64,000 nt of DNA, from assembly GCA_037445225.1 (NCBI GenBank), contig JBBIKW010000005.1:1-64000 (forward strand), written 5' to 3'. This document shows positions 26,444 to 33,995 of the stretch, one piece after another. The DNA comes from M3007 sp037445225 (GTDB lineage: Bacteria > Bacteroidota > Bacteroidia > Chitinophagales > Saprospiraceae). A program made the position numbers and the translations under genes. The notes under the pieces are model-generated. The model was not told the DNA's origin. It worked only from the letters and a program-made list of their open reading frames with translations, and ran no database searches. How positions within the stretch are numbered: position 1 is the stretch's first letter; the number at the start of each line of letters is the position of its first letter.

Positions 26444-26827
26444 ATGCGACACCCGTTGTTGCAAAGCGATGATTTATCGGCATTGTTGCAGAAATGCCTA
26501 TTGTTTGTTCATATACCTGGAAGTTCTCCCGACGTTACACTCGGCATGCTCGGTTATCCTTCTTCTGGTGCTTCGCAGGGCGTTTTGGTCTTATAAGTCC
26601 AGGCGCTTGGGGTTAGGGTAAGACCCTAAGGCGAGCCCTCTTTAACAACTTATTTTTGAGCGTGCTCCGCTTTGACATAAACCTTAGCCGGCTAAGCAGC
26701 CTCTATCGGGCATTCTGTGCTTGGTTGATGGTGTACTCGAGTCTTTCCGAGGAAAGATTCTTAGGTTTAAATGAGCGCCGAGGAGTATGGCGCGCTCCTG
26801 ATTTTTTCACCACAAACTCATGCACCA
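26444..26827. other. intergenic region with a -7 box and a dyad
   Basis: 384 bases between the beta-helix gene and the serine hydrolase remnant. It holds TATTTTTG at 26651-26658 (+), an exact TAnnTTTG match. It also holds a 16-base dyad TCTTTCC-GA-GGAAAGA at 26742-26757 that could be an operator for the decayed downstream gene. Nothing else was recognised. Confidence 0.5.
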
Positions 26828-27749
26828 ATGAAGCTGCTTCTTCCGATTACACTGGGTTCTTTTCTCCTGTTGACGGCTTGTGATACGACCCTCACTGGGG
26901 CTATCGACGCAGCGCTACACGTCAACCTCTTAGCAAAGAAGATAGAGCAGCACTTAAGAGATAGCTACGTGGGCTGCCAATTCGGCATCTGTCACAACGG
27001 CAAAGTCAAGGCATTTGGAGCCAGCGGCGACGCCCGCTCGTCTCACGAGACTAGCCCTCGAAAAAAGAATGACCTAGCCAGCGTAGGCAAGACGGTTGCC
27101 CCAGCAGCCTTGTTGCACGCCTTGAATGGGAGAGCGCTAAAGGAGACCGACACTATAGCACCTTACTTGCCCTCCTGAGGAGCGATGCAACTACAACGCC
27201 TTTCCCTGCAAATGCCTCTGCTGCGCAAACAGCAAATGTAGCAAAAAGCAAGCCTCCATGCCTACATAAGACCCGTGTTTTGACAAAGTACCGAGATACT
27301 CGGACATGGCCTGTAAGCCTACCATGACCTATCCCAGCCTGGGTTATCAGTTCCCTGAAGACGGAGCTAGGAGCTCGGATTTTGGCAACGTGACCCTCAC
27401 CAACGCAGAAATAGGTTGGCACATGAGCTCTCTGCAGATGACCAACATCCTCGCCTCGCTGCACGACAAGGCGGCCATCATTTCGCAAAACTTAGCCGAC
27501 AAGATGGGGGAGGAGCACTAGGGCTACAATGCCAACGCCAACGCAAATGCAGGACGCTGTAAGGGAGGGCGCTCTATCCAGGGAAAAAACCAGACGGGAC
27601 AAAATGGGAGAGGTGGCAGAGTCCTCACTACCCTTCCCAAAAGCGGTCTGCGAATAGAGCTCATCGTAAACGCCCAATATCGGCGCAATAAGAATGACGA
27701 AAATCCCTTGAACACTGTATTGAAAGTCTACGACAAACGGCATAAGTAA
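26828..27749 (+). pseudogene. decayed beta-lactamase-related serine hydrolase
   Basis: The 5' part (26828-27178) encodes a lipoprotein signal (MKLLLPITLGSFLLLTACD) and the SxxK active-site motif in LASVGKTVAP of class C beta-lactamase/PBP-like hydrolases, then stops after about 117 residues. Further family-like segments continue in other frames: a tract with YNAF after 27179, then PTMTYPSLGYQFPEDG to NLADKMGEEH (27306-27518). An in-frame TAG at 27519-27521 follows, and the same frame then runs on to a C-terminal tail ending YDKRHK (27749). An intact family member has 350 or more residues in one frame. At least one frameshift or deletion and two stops are needed to explain this layout. No function is expected. 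Confidence 0.75.
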
Positions 27750-27764
27750 AAGTTTTCTCCACGG

Positions 27765-27809
27765 AAAAAGGGCATGTCACTCTCGACTGAAGACAACATG
27801 CCCTTTTTT
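27765..27809. terminator. bidirectional intrinsic terminator
   Basis: AAAAAGGGCATGT (27765-27777) pairs perfectly with ACATGCCCTTTTT (27796-27808). The A and T runs let it work in both directions, closing the nos operon from the right and the serine hydrolase remnant from the left. Confidence 0.8.
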
Positions 27810-27826
27810 AAATCTGCAGACCACCG

Positions 27827-28603
27827 CTAGAGATCCTTTCGACAGAAAATACGCAGGCTCCCCCACAAGGGCAAGACGACCCAAATGGTTAAGACCGCCA
27901 TAGAGAGTCCTATCCCCAAAGAGGAGCTAAAGAAATGCTGAAAAAGCGCTCCGGTATACCCCATCAGAGCCGCCGCATCGAGGTGCAAAAGCATGGCGAT
28001 GCGGGCTAAGTCGACTGGGTTGAGAAAAGCCAAAGCGATGACGACTTTTTCTAAAGGGTATTCGCTAAAGGCGAATACGCCCATCAGCACTAAGCCGTCG
28101 TATAAGATGGTGCAAAAAAACCACAACAGCAGCGCCAGACCAATGCCGCGCGCTTTGTCGCGCGTGCGCACTGCGGCTAAAAAGGCCAAAGAGGTAAACA
28201 CTAAGGTCAGTACTGTCCCACCGCTTATCAGCAATAGACCGCGCATAGAACCGTCGTAGAGGAGTACCGGCACGCCCATGCCGACCAAAAAAGCGACGCA
28301 CAGCGACAGCGCCACGCCCAAGTACAATCCCAACAACACTGTAGAGCGGTGAAGCGGTTGGGCCAACAACAGCTCCATAAACTCGTAGCCGTTATAGACG
28401 TGTATCGTCGCGAACACTATACTTATCAAGGGAAGCGCAATGAGCATAATGTTCAGCAAGCTGGCCATGCCCTTTATAGGGTCGTCCTCCAAGTTAAAGA
28501 AACTCATTGACACGACCACCCAGAAAAGGGTGTATACCAACACGAAGCGATTGCGCAAGATGTCGTATACGGTGTACCGAACAATTTTTAGCGTCGAGTT
28601 CAT
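27827..28603 (-). CDS. nosY: NosY, ABC permease of the nos operon
   Basis: A membrane protein of 258 residues with about six helices. The ABC-2-type NosY pattern shows in VRYTVYDILRNRFVLVYTLFW, VHVYNGYEFMELLLAQPLHR-like ATIHVYNGYEFMELLLAQPL, and FLNPVDLARIAMLLHLDAAA. With NosF and NosD it forms the transporter/maturation complex that supports assembly of the copper-sulfide CuZ site of NosZ. I chose the ATG at 28603 because the upstream start at 28666 overlaps the barrel gene and adds a non-membrane extension. It is the last gene of the operon and is followed by the strong terminator at 27765. Confidence 0.88.
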   Translation of the reverse strand: MNSTLKIVRYTVYDILRNRFVLVYTLFWVVVSMSFFNLEDDPIKGMASLLNIMLIALPLISIVFATIHVYNGYEFMELLLAQPLHRSTVLLGLYLGVALSLCVAFLVGMGVPVLLYDGSMRGLLLISGGTVLTLVFTSLAFLAAVRTRDKARGIGLALLLWFFCTILYDGLVLMGVFAFSEYPLEKVVIALAFLNPVDLARIAMLLHLDAAALMGYTGALFQHFFSSSLGIGLSMAVLTIWVVLPLWGSLRIFCRKDL

Positions 28604-28622
28604 GGCAAGTAGAGAGCTGCTC

Positions 28623-29513
28623 TCAGAAAAATACGGATGCGCTGAGGTAGGCGCGTGCTTTTGCACGCAAGAAGCCGTTGCCTAAATGCTGCCAGATAGG
28701 CGGTTGCCAGGCGACACCGACAGCCCATCGGTTTCTGAAAATATCCAAACCCAAATGCCCCCACAGGCTCCAACCGCCAGTATCGTGTACCCGCGCCCCT
28801 TGGTCTTGGTCTTCAGCAGCCCATTCATAGGCAACCCCTGCAGTGGGCAACCAGCGCACGGATTGGGTGGCGGTTTGGTAGAAAAAGCGCCCACTGCTGT
28901 TGAGGCGGTGGCCGAAGCGATAGCCCACACGGTTTTCCTGAGTGAGGCGGAACAGAACATCGGCGGCAAATCCCCATCTCTCATGGCGTATGTTATACAT
29001 GGCGCTCAGCAATCCGTCAGGAGCACCTGTTCCGGGCTGTAGATTGGGGTGAACACCTCGGTCAATAAGAGACCGGTCGAACCGTCCGGTAGGCAGTTTC
29101 ACGCCTCCGCCCAACCACATTTGTTGCCTACAGGAAAGCCTTTCCCCCCAGGACCATTCCCAAAGGCGGTAGTTGGCCAGCAATACGGCATCGCCTAACC
29201 CTTGGCTAACGGTGCGCTGCTCTCCCAACGTCTGGGTGAAATAATTCACCGGCAAGAGGCCCACTACTTGTAGGCGCTGACGCCACAAGAGCTGGCCCCA
29301 CACCTCTGCACTATGAAAGTGTTCGATAGAAAACAGTCCATTGTGGTGATCCGAAGAGAAGCTGCGATACCACCAGCGCATGCCAGCAGCGTGGCGCCGG
29401 TATTGAGGTAGAGAATTAAGGAAATTTCCGCCAAGCGAGCACCCGCATCGATCGCAGGCGCGAGCGAAGAGTGCGTTGAGCAAGATAGCACAAAAAAATG
29501 CAAGGGACCTCAT
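28623..29513 (-). CDS. outer-membrane beta-barrel protein in nos operon
   Basis: A 296-residue exported protein with a signal peptide (MRSLAFFCAILLNALFARA). The mature N-terminus is CDRCGCSLGG, a cysteine cluster that could bind copper or another metal. The rest alternates aromatic and polar residues like a barrel of 10-14 strands (MRWWYRSFSSDHHNG; WLGGGVKLPTGRF; VGVAWQPPIWQHLGNG) and ends in the aromatic pair FF, as outer-membrane proteins do. The GGGVKLPTG segment is typical of transporter-type barrels related to the phenol-degradation MetA family. It lies between ric and nosY. A role in metal or small-molecule passage for N2O respiration is inference. Confidence 0.7.
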   Translation of the reverse strand: MRSLAFFCAILLNALFARACDRCGCSLGGNFLNSLPQYRRHAAGMRWWYRSFSSDHHNGLFSIEHFHSAEVWGQLLWRQRLQVVGLLPVNYFTQTLGEQRTVSQGLGDAVLLANYRLWEWSWGERLSCRQQMWLGGGVKLPTGRFDRSLIDRGVHPNLQPGTGAPDGLLSAMYNIRHERWGFAADVLFRLTQENRVGYRFGHRLNSSGRFFYQTATQSVRWLPTAGVAYEWAAEDQDQGARVHDTGGWSLWGHLGLDIFRNRWAVGVAWQPPIWQHLGNGFLRAKARAYLSASVFF

Positions 29514-29526
29514 GGGATGGCGTGAG

Positions 29527-30255
29527 TTATGCTCCTGATTGTAGCTGGCGAGTACGCTCCAGCTCGAGAGCCTTAGGAAACAGAATGTTATTTTCTAGAT
29601 GCACGTGCTGGCGCAAGTCTTCATCCAACTCGCGCAGTTTGGCAAAGGCGATCCGATAAGTAGTGCAGGAATCCTCCGGTAGCGTAAAGTCAGCCGTGTA
29701 TTGGCGCAGCGCTTCCAACATTTCAGCAGCATTTTCGTGTTCGAGCTCCATCACCGAGATGGGGTTTTTGGCCGTGAGGAACGGCGGTCGTTGGTATTCA
29801 GCCGAGCGACACAGCGATATCACATAGGGAAAGAGCACGTGCTCTTCCTTTTCTAAATGGCTCATCAGCTCCTCAGATAGCTGCTGCACTAATTTCTCTA
29901 CGATGCGGAGTTCCGGGTGGCGTTTGCCGTGCACGCGGGCGATTTTTTCCGTGTACTCCAACAAGATGGGTAAGTTTTCGCGCAGATAGCGGTGATGCAC
30001 CTGTACGATGTACTCTGCCAGAAAGTCGGCAGACCAATGGTTGGGATTGTGCGCCGGCGAGAGGCCACTCTCGCCCAATCGCTCCAGTTCAGAGCACAGT
30101 TGTTCACAGTCGATACCTTGCTGGCTACAGGCCTCTTCAAGGGTGCGCTTGCCGCCGCAGCAAAAATCGATGCCGTAGCGGCGCAACACATCTGCAGCGC
30201 GGTAGTCCTCCGCGACCAATTGACCGACTAGCATATGGGGTGCTACTTTTTTCAT
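29527..30255 (-). CDS. ric: RIC family di-iron Fe-S repair protein (ScdA/YtfE)
   Basis: A 242-residue protein. The N-terminal ScdA domain is seen in ADVLRRYGIDFCCGGKRTLEEAC. The hemerythrin-like domain follows, with metal-ligand candidates in HHRYLRENLPILLEYTEKIARVHG, LMSHLEKEEHVLFPY, LEHENAAEMLEALRQ and QHVHLENNILFPKAL. RIC proteins repair iron-sulfur clusters damaged by nitric oxide or oxidants. Sitting inside a nos operon, with an ATGA overlap to nosF, it suggests that the cell meets NO while respiring N2O. Confidence 0.92.
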   Translation of the reverse strand: MKKVAPHMLVGQLVAEDYRAADVLRRYGIDFCCGGKRTLEEACSQQGIDCEQLCSELERLGESGLSPAHNPNHWSADFLAEYIVQVHHRYLRENLPILLEYTEKIARVHGKRHPELRIVEKLVQQLSEELMSHLEKEEHVLFPYVISLCRSAEYQRPPFLTAKNPISVMELEHENAAEMLEALRQYTADFTLPEDSCTTYRIAFAKLRELDEDLRQHVHLENNILFPKALELERTRQLQSGA

Positions 30256-30965
30256 AGGTATACGTTTTTTTGCATGAGATAAGCAATTGCCCGGCCCAAG
30301 CGCTCTTGGCCGGTTTCGGCTTTTAATTCGGACAGGGCTTTATAAAAGACGACCCGCCCCTCTACCAAATACAAGACATGGGTGGCCAGCTCGTCTAAAT
30401 CGCTCATAATGTGAGAGGTGATGATAAAAAGACGCCCCTCCTGTCGTTCTCGCGTGATCTTTTCCTTTAGGGTCTCTGCCGAAAGCGGATCCAAGCCGGC
30501 CGTAGGCTCGTCTAAGATGAGTATCGGCGGCCGAAACAGAAAGGCCAACGCTGCGCTGACTTTTTGGCGCGTTCCCCCCGACAGGGTGCGCATGGGCTTA
30601 TTGAAGATGTCGGGGAGCCGATATGCCTCCAAGAGTTCTTCGTCGAGCGCCGCAGCATTGCTGCGCAGGTCGCGCATCAAGTCGAAGAGGTGTCCGACGA
30701 GCATGTTGTCTGGATAGCGTCCGACCTGAGGCATATAGCCCAAGTGGCGGCGGTAATGGGCATCATTGTCTATAGAAATGCCGTTGACCGCTATGGTTCC
30801 GCTGTCGGGGCGCACCAGCCCTAAGATGCATTTGATAAGGGTCGTTTTACCCGAACCGTTCGGACCGACAACGGCCACCGCCTGCCCTTCCTCGCCGTAG
30901 AGGCTTGCAGCGTTGAGAACACAAAGACGACCGAAACGTTTGCTAATAGCTTGAACCAACAGCAT
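30252..30965 (-). CDS. nosF: NosF, ABC transporter ATPase
   Basis: A 237-residue ABC ATPase with Walker A GPNGSGKTT, Q-loop region GYMPQVGRYPDN, signature LSGGTRQKVSAAL and Walker B ILILDEPTAGLDP, then the switch histidine in FIITSHIMSDLD. Length and place between nosD and ric in a nos cluster identify it as NosF, the ATPase of the NosDFY complex needed for CuZ assembly in NosZ. The start lies 23 bases inside the end of nosD, so the two are translationally linked. Confidence 0.93.
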   Translation of the reverse strand: MLLVQAISKRFGRLCVLNAASLYGEEGQAVAVVGPNGSGKTTLIKCILGLVRPDSGTIAVNGISIDNDAHYRRHLGYMPQVGRYPDNMLVGHLFDLMRDLRSNAAALDEELLEAYRLPDIFNKPMRTLSGGTRQKVSAALAFLFRPPILILDEPTAGLDPLSAETLKEKITRERQEGRLFIITSHIMSDLDELATHVLYLVEGRVVFYKALSELKAETGQERLGRAIAYLMQKNVYL

Positions 30966-32223
30966 AGAAGGGTTTCATTCGCGGTGAAGCATCTTGCAGG
31001 TTGTCGGGGTTTAGGCTAGGAATGGCGCGTTCGGCGCGTTCGAGCAACAGTACGCCAAAGCTGCGCCAGAACATCATGGCATACGGCATCTGCTCTGAGA
31101 TGAGCGCAAACAGGCTGACCGGTCGATGCGGTACATCGCCAATGCCGTCGCGGTTGAGGTCGTAGCCGTCGTATTGACTCCAGTAGTTTTTCTCGAAGGT
31201 GTTGAAGACCCTCTGACTGTTTGTTGCAATGTCGAAGGTGTTGCCCACAAAGTTGTTGTCGCGAAAGGTGTTGTTCTCGCAGCTCGCCTGCAGCCGAACG
31301 GCCCAACCGTTTCGGCGGAAGTCGTTGCGCTCCAATCGACTTCGGGTACAACCTTCCATGAAAACGGCCACAGTGTTGTTTTCGAAGCAGTTGTCGGAGA
31401 TATCGCTGCGCTGGATATCCTTCAGCAGCATGCCATAAGCGGAGGCTCCGATGTTATGGGCAAAGGTGTTGTGGCGCATCAGCACCTCGCGCGTATACAT
31501 GACGGCCACACCGGCGCCGTTATGAGTAAATACGTTGTGGGAGTAAGCGTCGTGGTGCGAAAACATGAAGTGCAATCCATAGCGCACGTTGTGTGTGCTG
31601 GTATTGCGCTCGATGCGCGAGTGGGTCACAAATTCGAAGTAGATGCCATCGCGATGCCCTTGAACGCGATTGTCGGCAATGACGATGCTGTCGCATTTCC
31701 AGGCATGGATGCCGTTACCCGAGGTTTGTTCTACCTCTCCGTGCGCTCTTAATCGATTGTCGGTTACTCGACAGTGCTTACAGTTCGATAAGTAAATGCC
31801 GAAATAATTATCCTCGAGGAGATTATGGAAGATGCGCACATGTTGGGCGTCATACACCTTTATACCCGCCAAGTCCTCCAGCGAGCCGGCACCCGAACGA
31901 ACGATGCGAAAGCCGCTGATGGCCACCTGAGCGGCGCGCACACTGATGGGCTGGCGCCGATACTCACCGTCGATAGTTGGCCACCCCTCGCCGCGCAATA
32001 CCAGCGGGCGGTCTACGACGACAGCCTCTCGATAAACACCAGAGCGCACTAACACCGTGTCGTGAGGAGCGGCCTGCGCGATGGCATCGCCGATACGGCT
32101 CAGGGCAGAACCCGGAGCGACGGTCCACGTGCGCCCCAAAAGAGGGCCGCCCTCCAACAGGAGAAGGGCCAGGAGCCATGCGCCGAGGCTGTTTCTTTTC
32201 CCTTGTGACCGTTGAGTTCCCAT
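30943..32223 (-). CDS. nosD: NosD, periplasmic beta-helix maturation factor
   Basis: A 426-residue exported protein. After a signal peptide (LGAWLLALLLLEGGPLLG) comes WTVAPGSALSRIGDAIAQAAPHDTVLV, then right-handed beta-helix (CASH) rungs such as FHNLLEDNYFGIYLSNCKHC, IERNTSTHNVRYGLHFMFSHH and AYSHNVFTHNGAGVAVMYT, the last two being NosD hallmarks. EKNYWSQYDGYDLNRDGIGD near the end is also conserved in NosD. The protein works with NosFY to deliver sulfur or copper to NosZ. Confidence 0.93.
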   Translation of the reverse strand: MGTQRSQGKRNSLGAWLLALLLLEGGPLLGRTWTVAPGSALSRIGDAIAQAAPHDTVLVRSGVYREAVVVDRPLVLRGEGWPTIDGEYRRQPISVRAAQVAISGFRIVRSGAGSLEDLAGIKVYDAQHVRIFHNLLEDNYFGIYLSNCKHCRVTDNRLRAHGEVEQTSGNGIHAWKCDSIVIADNRVQGHRDGIYFEFVTHSRIERNTSTHNVRYGLHFMFSHHDAYSHNVFTHNGAGVAVMYTREVLMRHNTFAHNIGASAYGMLLKDIQRSDISDNCFENNTVAVFMEGCTRSRLERNDFRRNGWAVRLQASCENNTFRDNNFVGNTFDIATNSQRVFNTFEKNYWSQYDGYDLNRDGIGDVPHRPVSLFALISEQMPYAMMFWRSFGVLLLERAERAIPSLNPDNLQDASPRMKPFYAVGSSY

Positions 32224-32226
32224 AGT

Positions 32227-33261
32227 TCACTCCTGCATGAAGAGCTCTCTTACCGCTTTCCACAAAAGCACTTTACCGCTACTTTCGACCGCAGCTTTCT
32301 CCGCCGCGGCGCGATCGGCAAAAGCTGCCACCTGAGAAGCCATGGGCGTGCGCAGCGCAGGACTGTGTACAAACACCGCTTGCTCTATGGCTATGAGCCG
32401 CCCCGCCTGGACAAAATCGGCGACCCAACGACCAGCAATTTCTCCAGCATCCATCCCCCGACCTTCTTCAAAGCGGACCATGCAATTGACGTCATCGAAA
32501 AAGTAGACCTTGCCTTTTTGGGTAACAATCTCTGCTCCGTACCGGCGGTCCGATAGCGACATTCTACAGAGGGCACACTCCCCTCGTCCATACGGAATGG
32601 GTTGCGGCTCCGTGCCGGTGCAACTGCTCCAAAGCAACAACATACCTACGAGTCCAGCGGCAGCAACCGGAGTGGAAACTCTCTTGATGCGGCGATAGCG
32701 CCACCACTCCCACCCCACGACACCTATACTCAGTACCGTAACGCAAATCAGCACCCACCCGCCCTTGTCGGGCAGGGACCAGGCCTCGAAGTTGAGCAGC
32801 TTTTTGTATCCAATTACCGGAGGCTGATAGGCCATCCCAGGGATTACAATCGGAGCGGTAGGATCCAGGTTGTGCCCATACTCATATCCCCAACGCCAGA
32901 AATCGTATAGAGCTAAACCATCTGCCACCAGCAACATTGCCACATAAACGGCAGCCGCCCACCACCGGCCGACAAGCGCCAATACCAAGCACACTACCGC
33001 TAATCCGACGATGATCTTTCCCAAATATTGAAACTCGGGAAACATCTCTACACTAATAGCGCGCATGCCGATGTAGTGGTTTAGCGCACTGATGACCTTA
33101 ACGTCGCCCGTCAAGGTATCGTGCCAAATTTTCATCTCTAAGCCTTCCGGATATTGCGGCGCCGTAAGATAAATCCTCCAAATGGGCACCTGCAGAAGAA
33201 TAAGTAGGGATAGTGCTCCAGCGGCCAAAGCAACGCGGGAAAAAAGAGAAAGAGTAAACAT
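32227..33261 (-). CDS. nosL: membrane protein fused to a NosL copper-chaperone domain
   Basis: A 344-residue protein in two parts. Residues 1-190 hold about five transmembrane helices separated by a loop with GMRAISVEMFPEFQ. From about 200 a further hydrophobic segment ends in LLLWSSC (Cys214, lipobox-like) and leads into a NosL domain: GRGECALCRMSLSDRRYGAE carries the CxxCxM copper site (C229, C232, M234), followed by GKVYFFDDVNCMVRFEEG. NosL is normally a small separate lipoprotein that delivers Cu(I) to NosZ. Here it is fused to a membrane module, as seen in some clade II nos clusters. Three bases separate it from nosD. Confidence 0.88.
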   Translation of the reverse strand: MFTLSLFSRVALAAGALSLLILLQVPIWRIYLTAPQYPEGLEMKIWHDTLTGDVKVISALNHYIGMRAISVEMFPEFQYLGKIIVGLAVVCLVLALVGRWWAAAVYVAMLLVADGLALYDFWRWGYEYGHNLDPTAPIVIPGMAYQPPVIGYKKLLNFEAWSLPDKGGWVLICVTVLSIGVVGWEWWRYRRIKRVSTPVAAAGLVGMLLLWSSCTGTEPQPIPYGRGECALCRMSLSDRRYGAEIVTQKGKVYFFDDVNCMVRFEEGRGMDAGEIAGRWVADFVQAGRLIAIEQAVFVHSPALRTPMASQVAAFADRAAAEKAAVESSGKVLLWKAVRELFMQE

Positions 33262-33318
33262 AGCTGTGGCGTTTTTAAGAAAGCATAGCGCTCGCCTGCC
33301 TCGTATAGCCGAATGGCG

Positions 33319-33882
33319 CTACTCGGGCAGGAGCACTTCGTCAATCACGTGAACGATGCCGTTGGAAGCCGGAAGGGAAGCGATAATGTTAGCCTTTCCG
33401 TTGACCTTGACCTTTCCGTCTTGAACGGTGAGCACCACATTTTTCAGGTTTACCTGGTTGAGTCGCTGCCCGTCGCGCATCTGATGGGCGCGTATGACGC
33501 CGACATAGGTATGGTATTCTAAGATATCGGAAAGAATAGCCTTATTTTCGGGCTTGAGCAGGCTTTCCACCGTGCCGGGAGGCAATTTAGCAAAGGCCGC
33601 GTTGGTAGGGGCAAAGACGGTAAACGGCCCAGGATTGGAGAGCGCGTCTACTAATCCTGCCGCTTTAACTGCCTCCACCAACGTGGTGTGATCGGGCGAG
33701 CTCATGGCCACCTGAACGACATTGCGCTTAGAGATGTCGTCGGGAACAGCGGAGACTCCCACGGTCGAAGGTGCCGGTGGGTGCTGCATCGATGCAGCGC
33801 CCGACTCCTGAGTGCCGCCACCACAATTCCAAAACCATGAGCTCAGCAGCGCCAAAGCAATACCATAAAATTGCGTTTTCAT
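33319..33882 (-). CDS. FAS1 (fasciclin) domain lipoprotein in nos operon
   Basis: A 187-residue protein beginning MKTQFYGIALALLSSWFWNC, a probable lipoprotein signal followed by a Gly/Ser-rich linker. The mature part is a single FAS1 domain with VVQVAMSSPDHTTLVEAVKAAGL, GPFTVFAPTNAAFAKLP and the C-terminal NGIVHVIDEVLLP. FAS1 domains mediate adhesion or protein-protein contacts. Its place between nosZ and nosL suggests an accessory role at the N2O reductase site, which the sequence does not prove. The ATG at 33882 was chosen because it begins at the signal peptide. Confidence 0.9.
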   Translation of the reverse strand: MKTQFYGIALALLSSWFWNCGGGTQESGAASMQHPPAPSTVGVSAVPDDISKRNVVQVAMSSPDHTTLVEAVKAAGLVDALSNPGPFTVFAPTNAAFAKLPPGTVESLLKPENKAILSDILEYHTYVGVIRAHQMRDGQRLNQVNLKNVVLTVQDGKVKVNGKANIIASLPASNGIVHVIDEVLLPE

Positions 33883-33995
33883 GATCGTTGCATTTTTAAT
33901 GTTTTGGAAGAATAAGAATATTAATGGGGCAGTATTAGGGTAGGCGGCCCCTCCTAGCGCTGTCGATCGCACGAGGCCCGCCTACCCAGACCGTC

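Noticed and set aside
26742..26757. Hairpin TCTTTCC-GA-GGAAAGA as a terminator
   Set aside because: The 2-base loop is too tight for a stable hairpin and no T run follows; at most it is an operator-like dyad.
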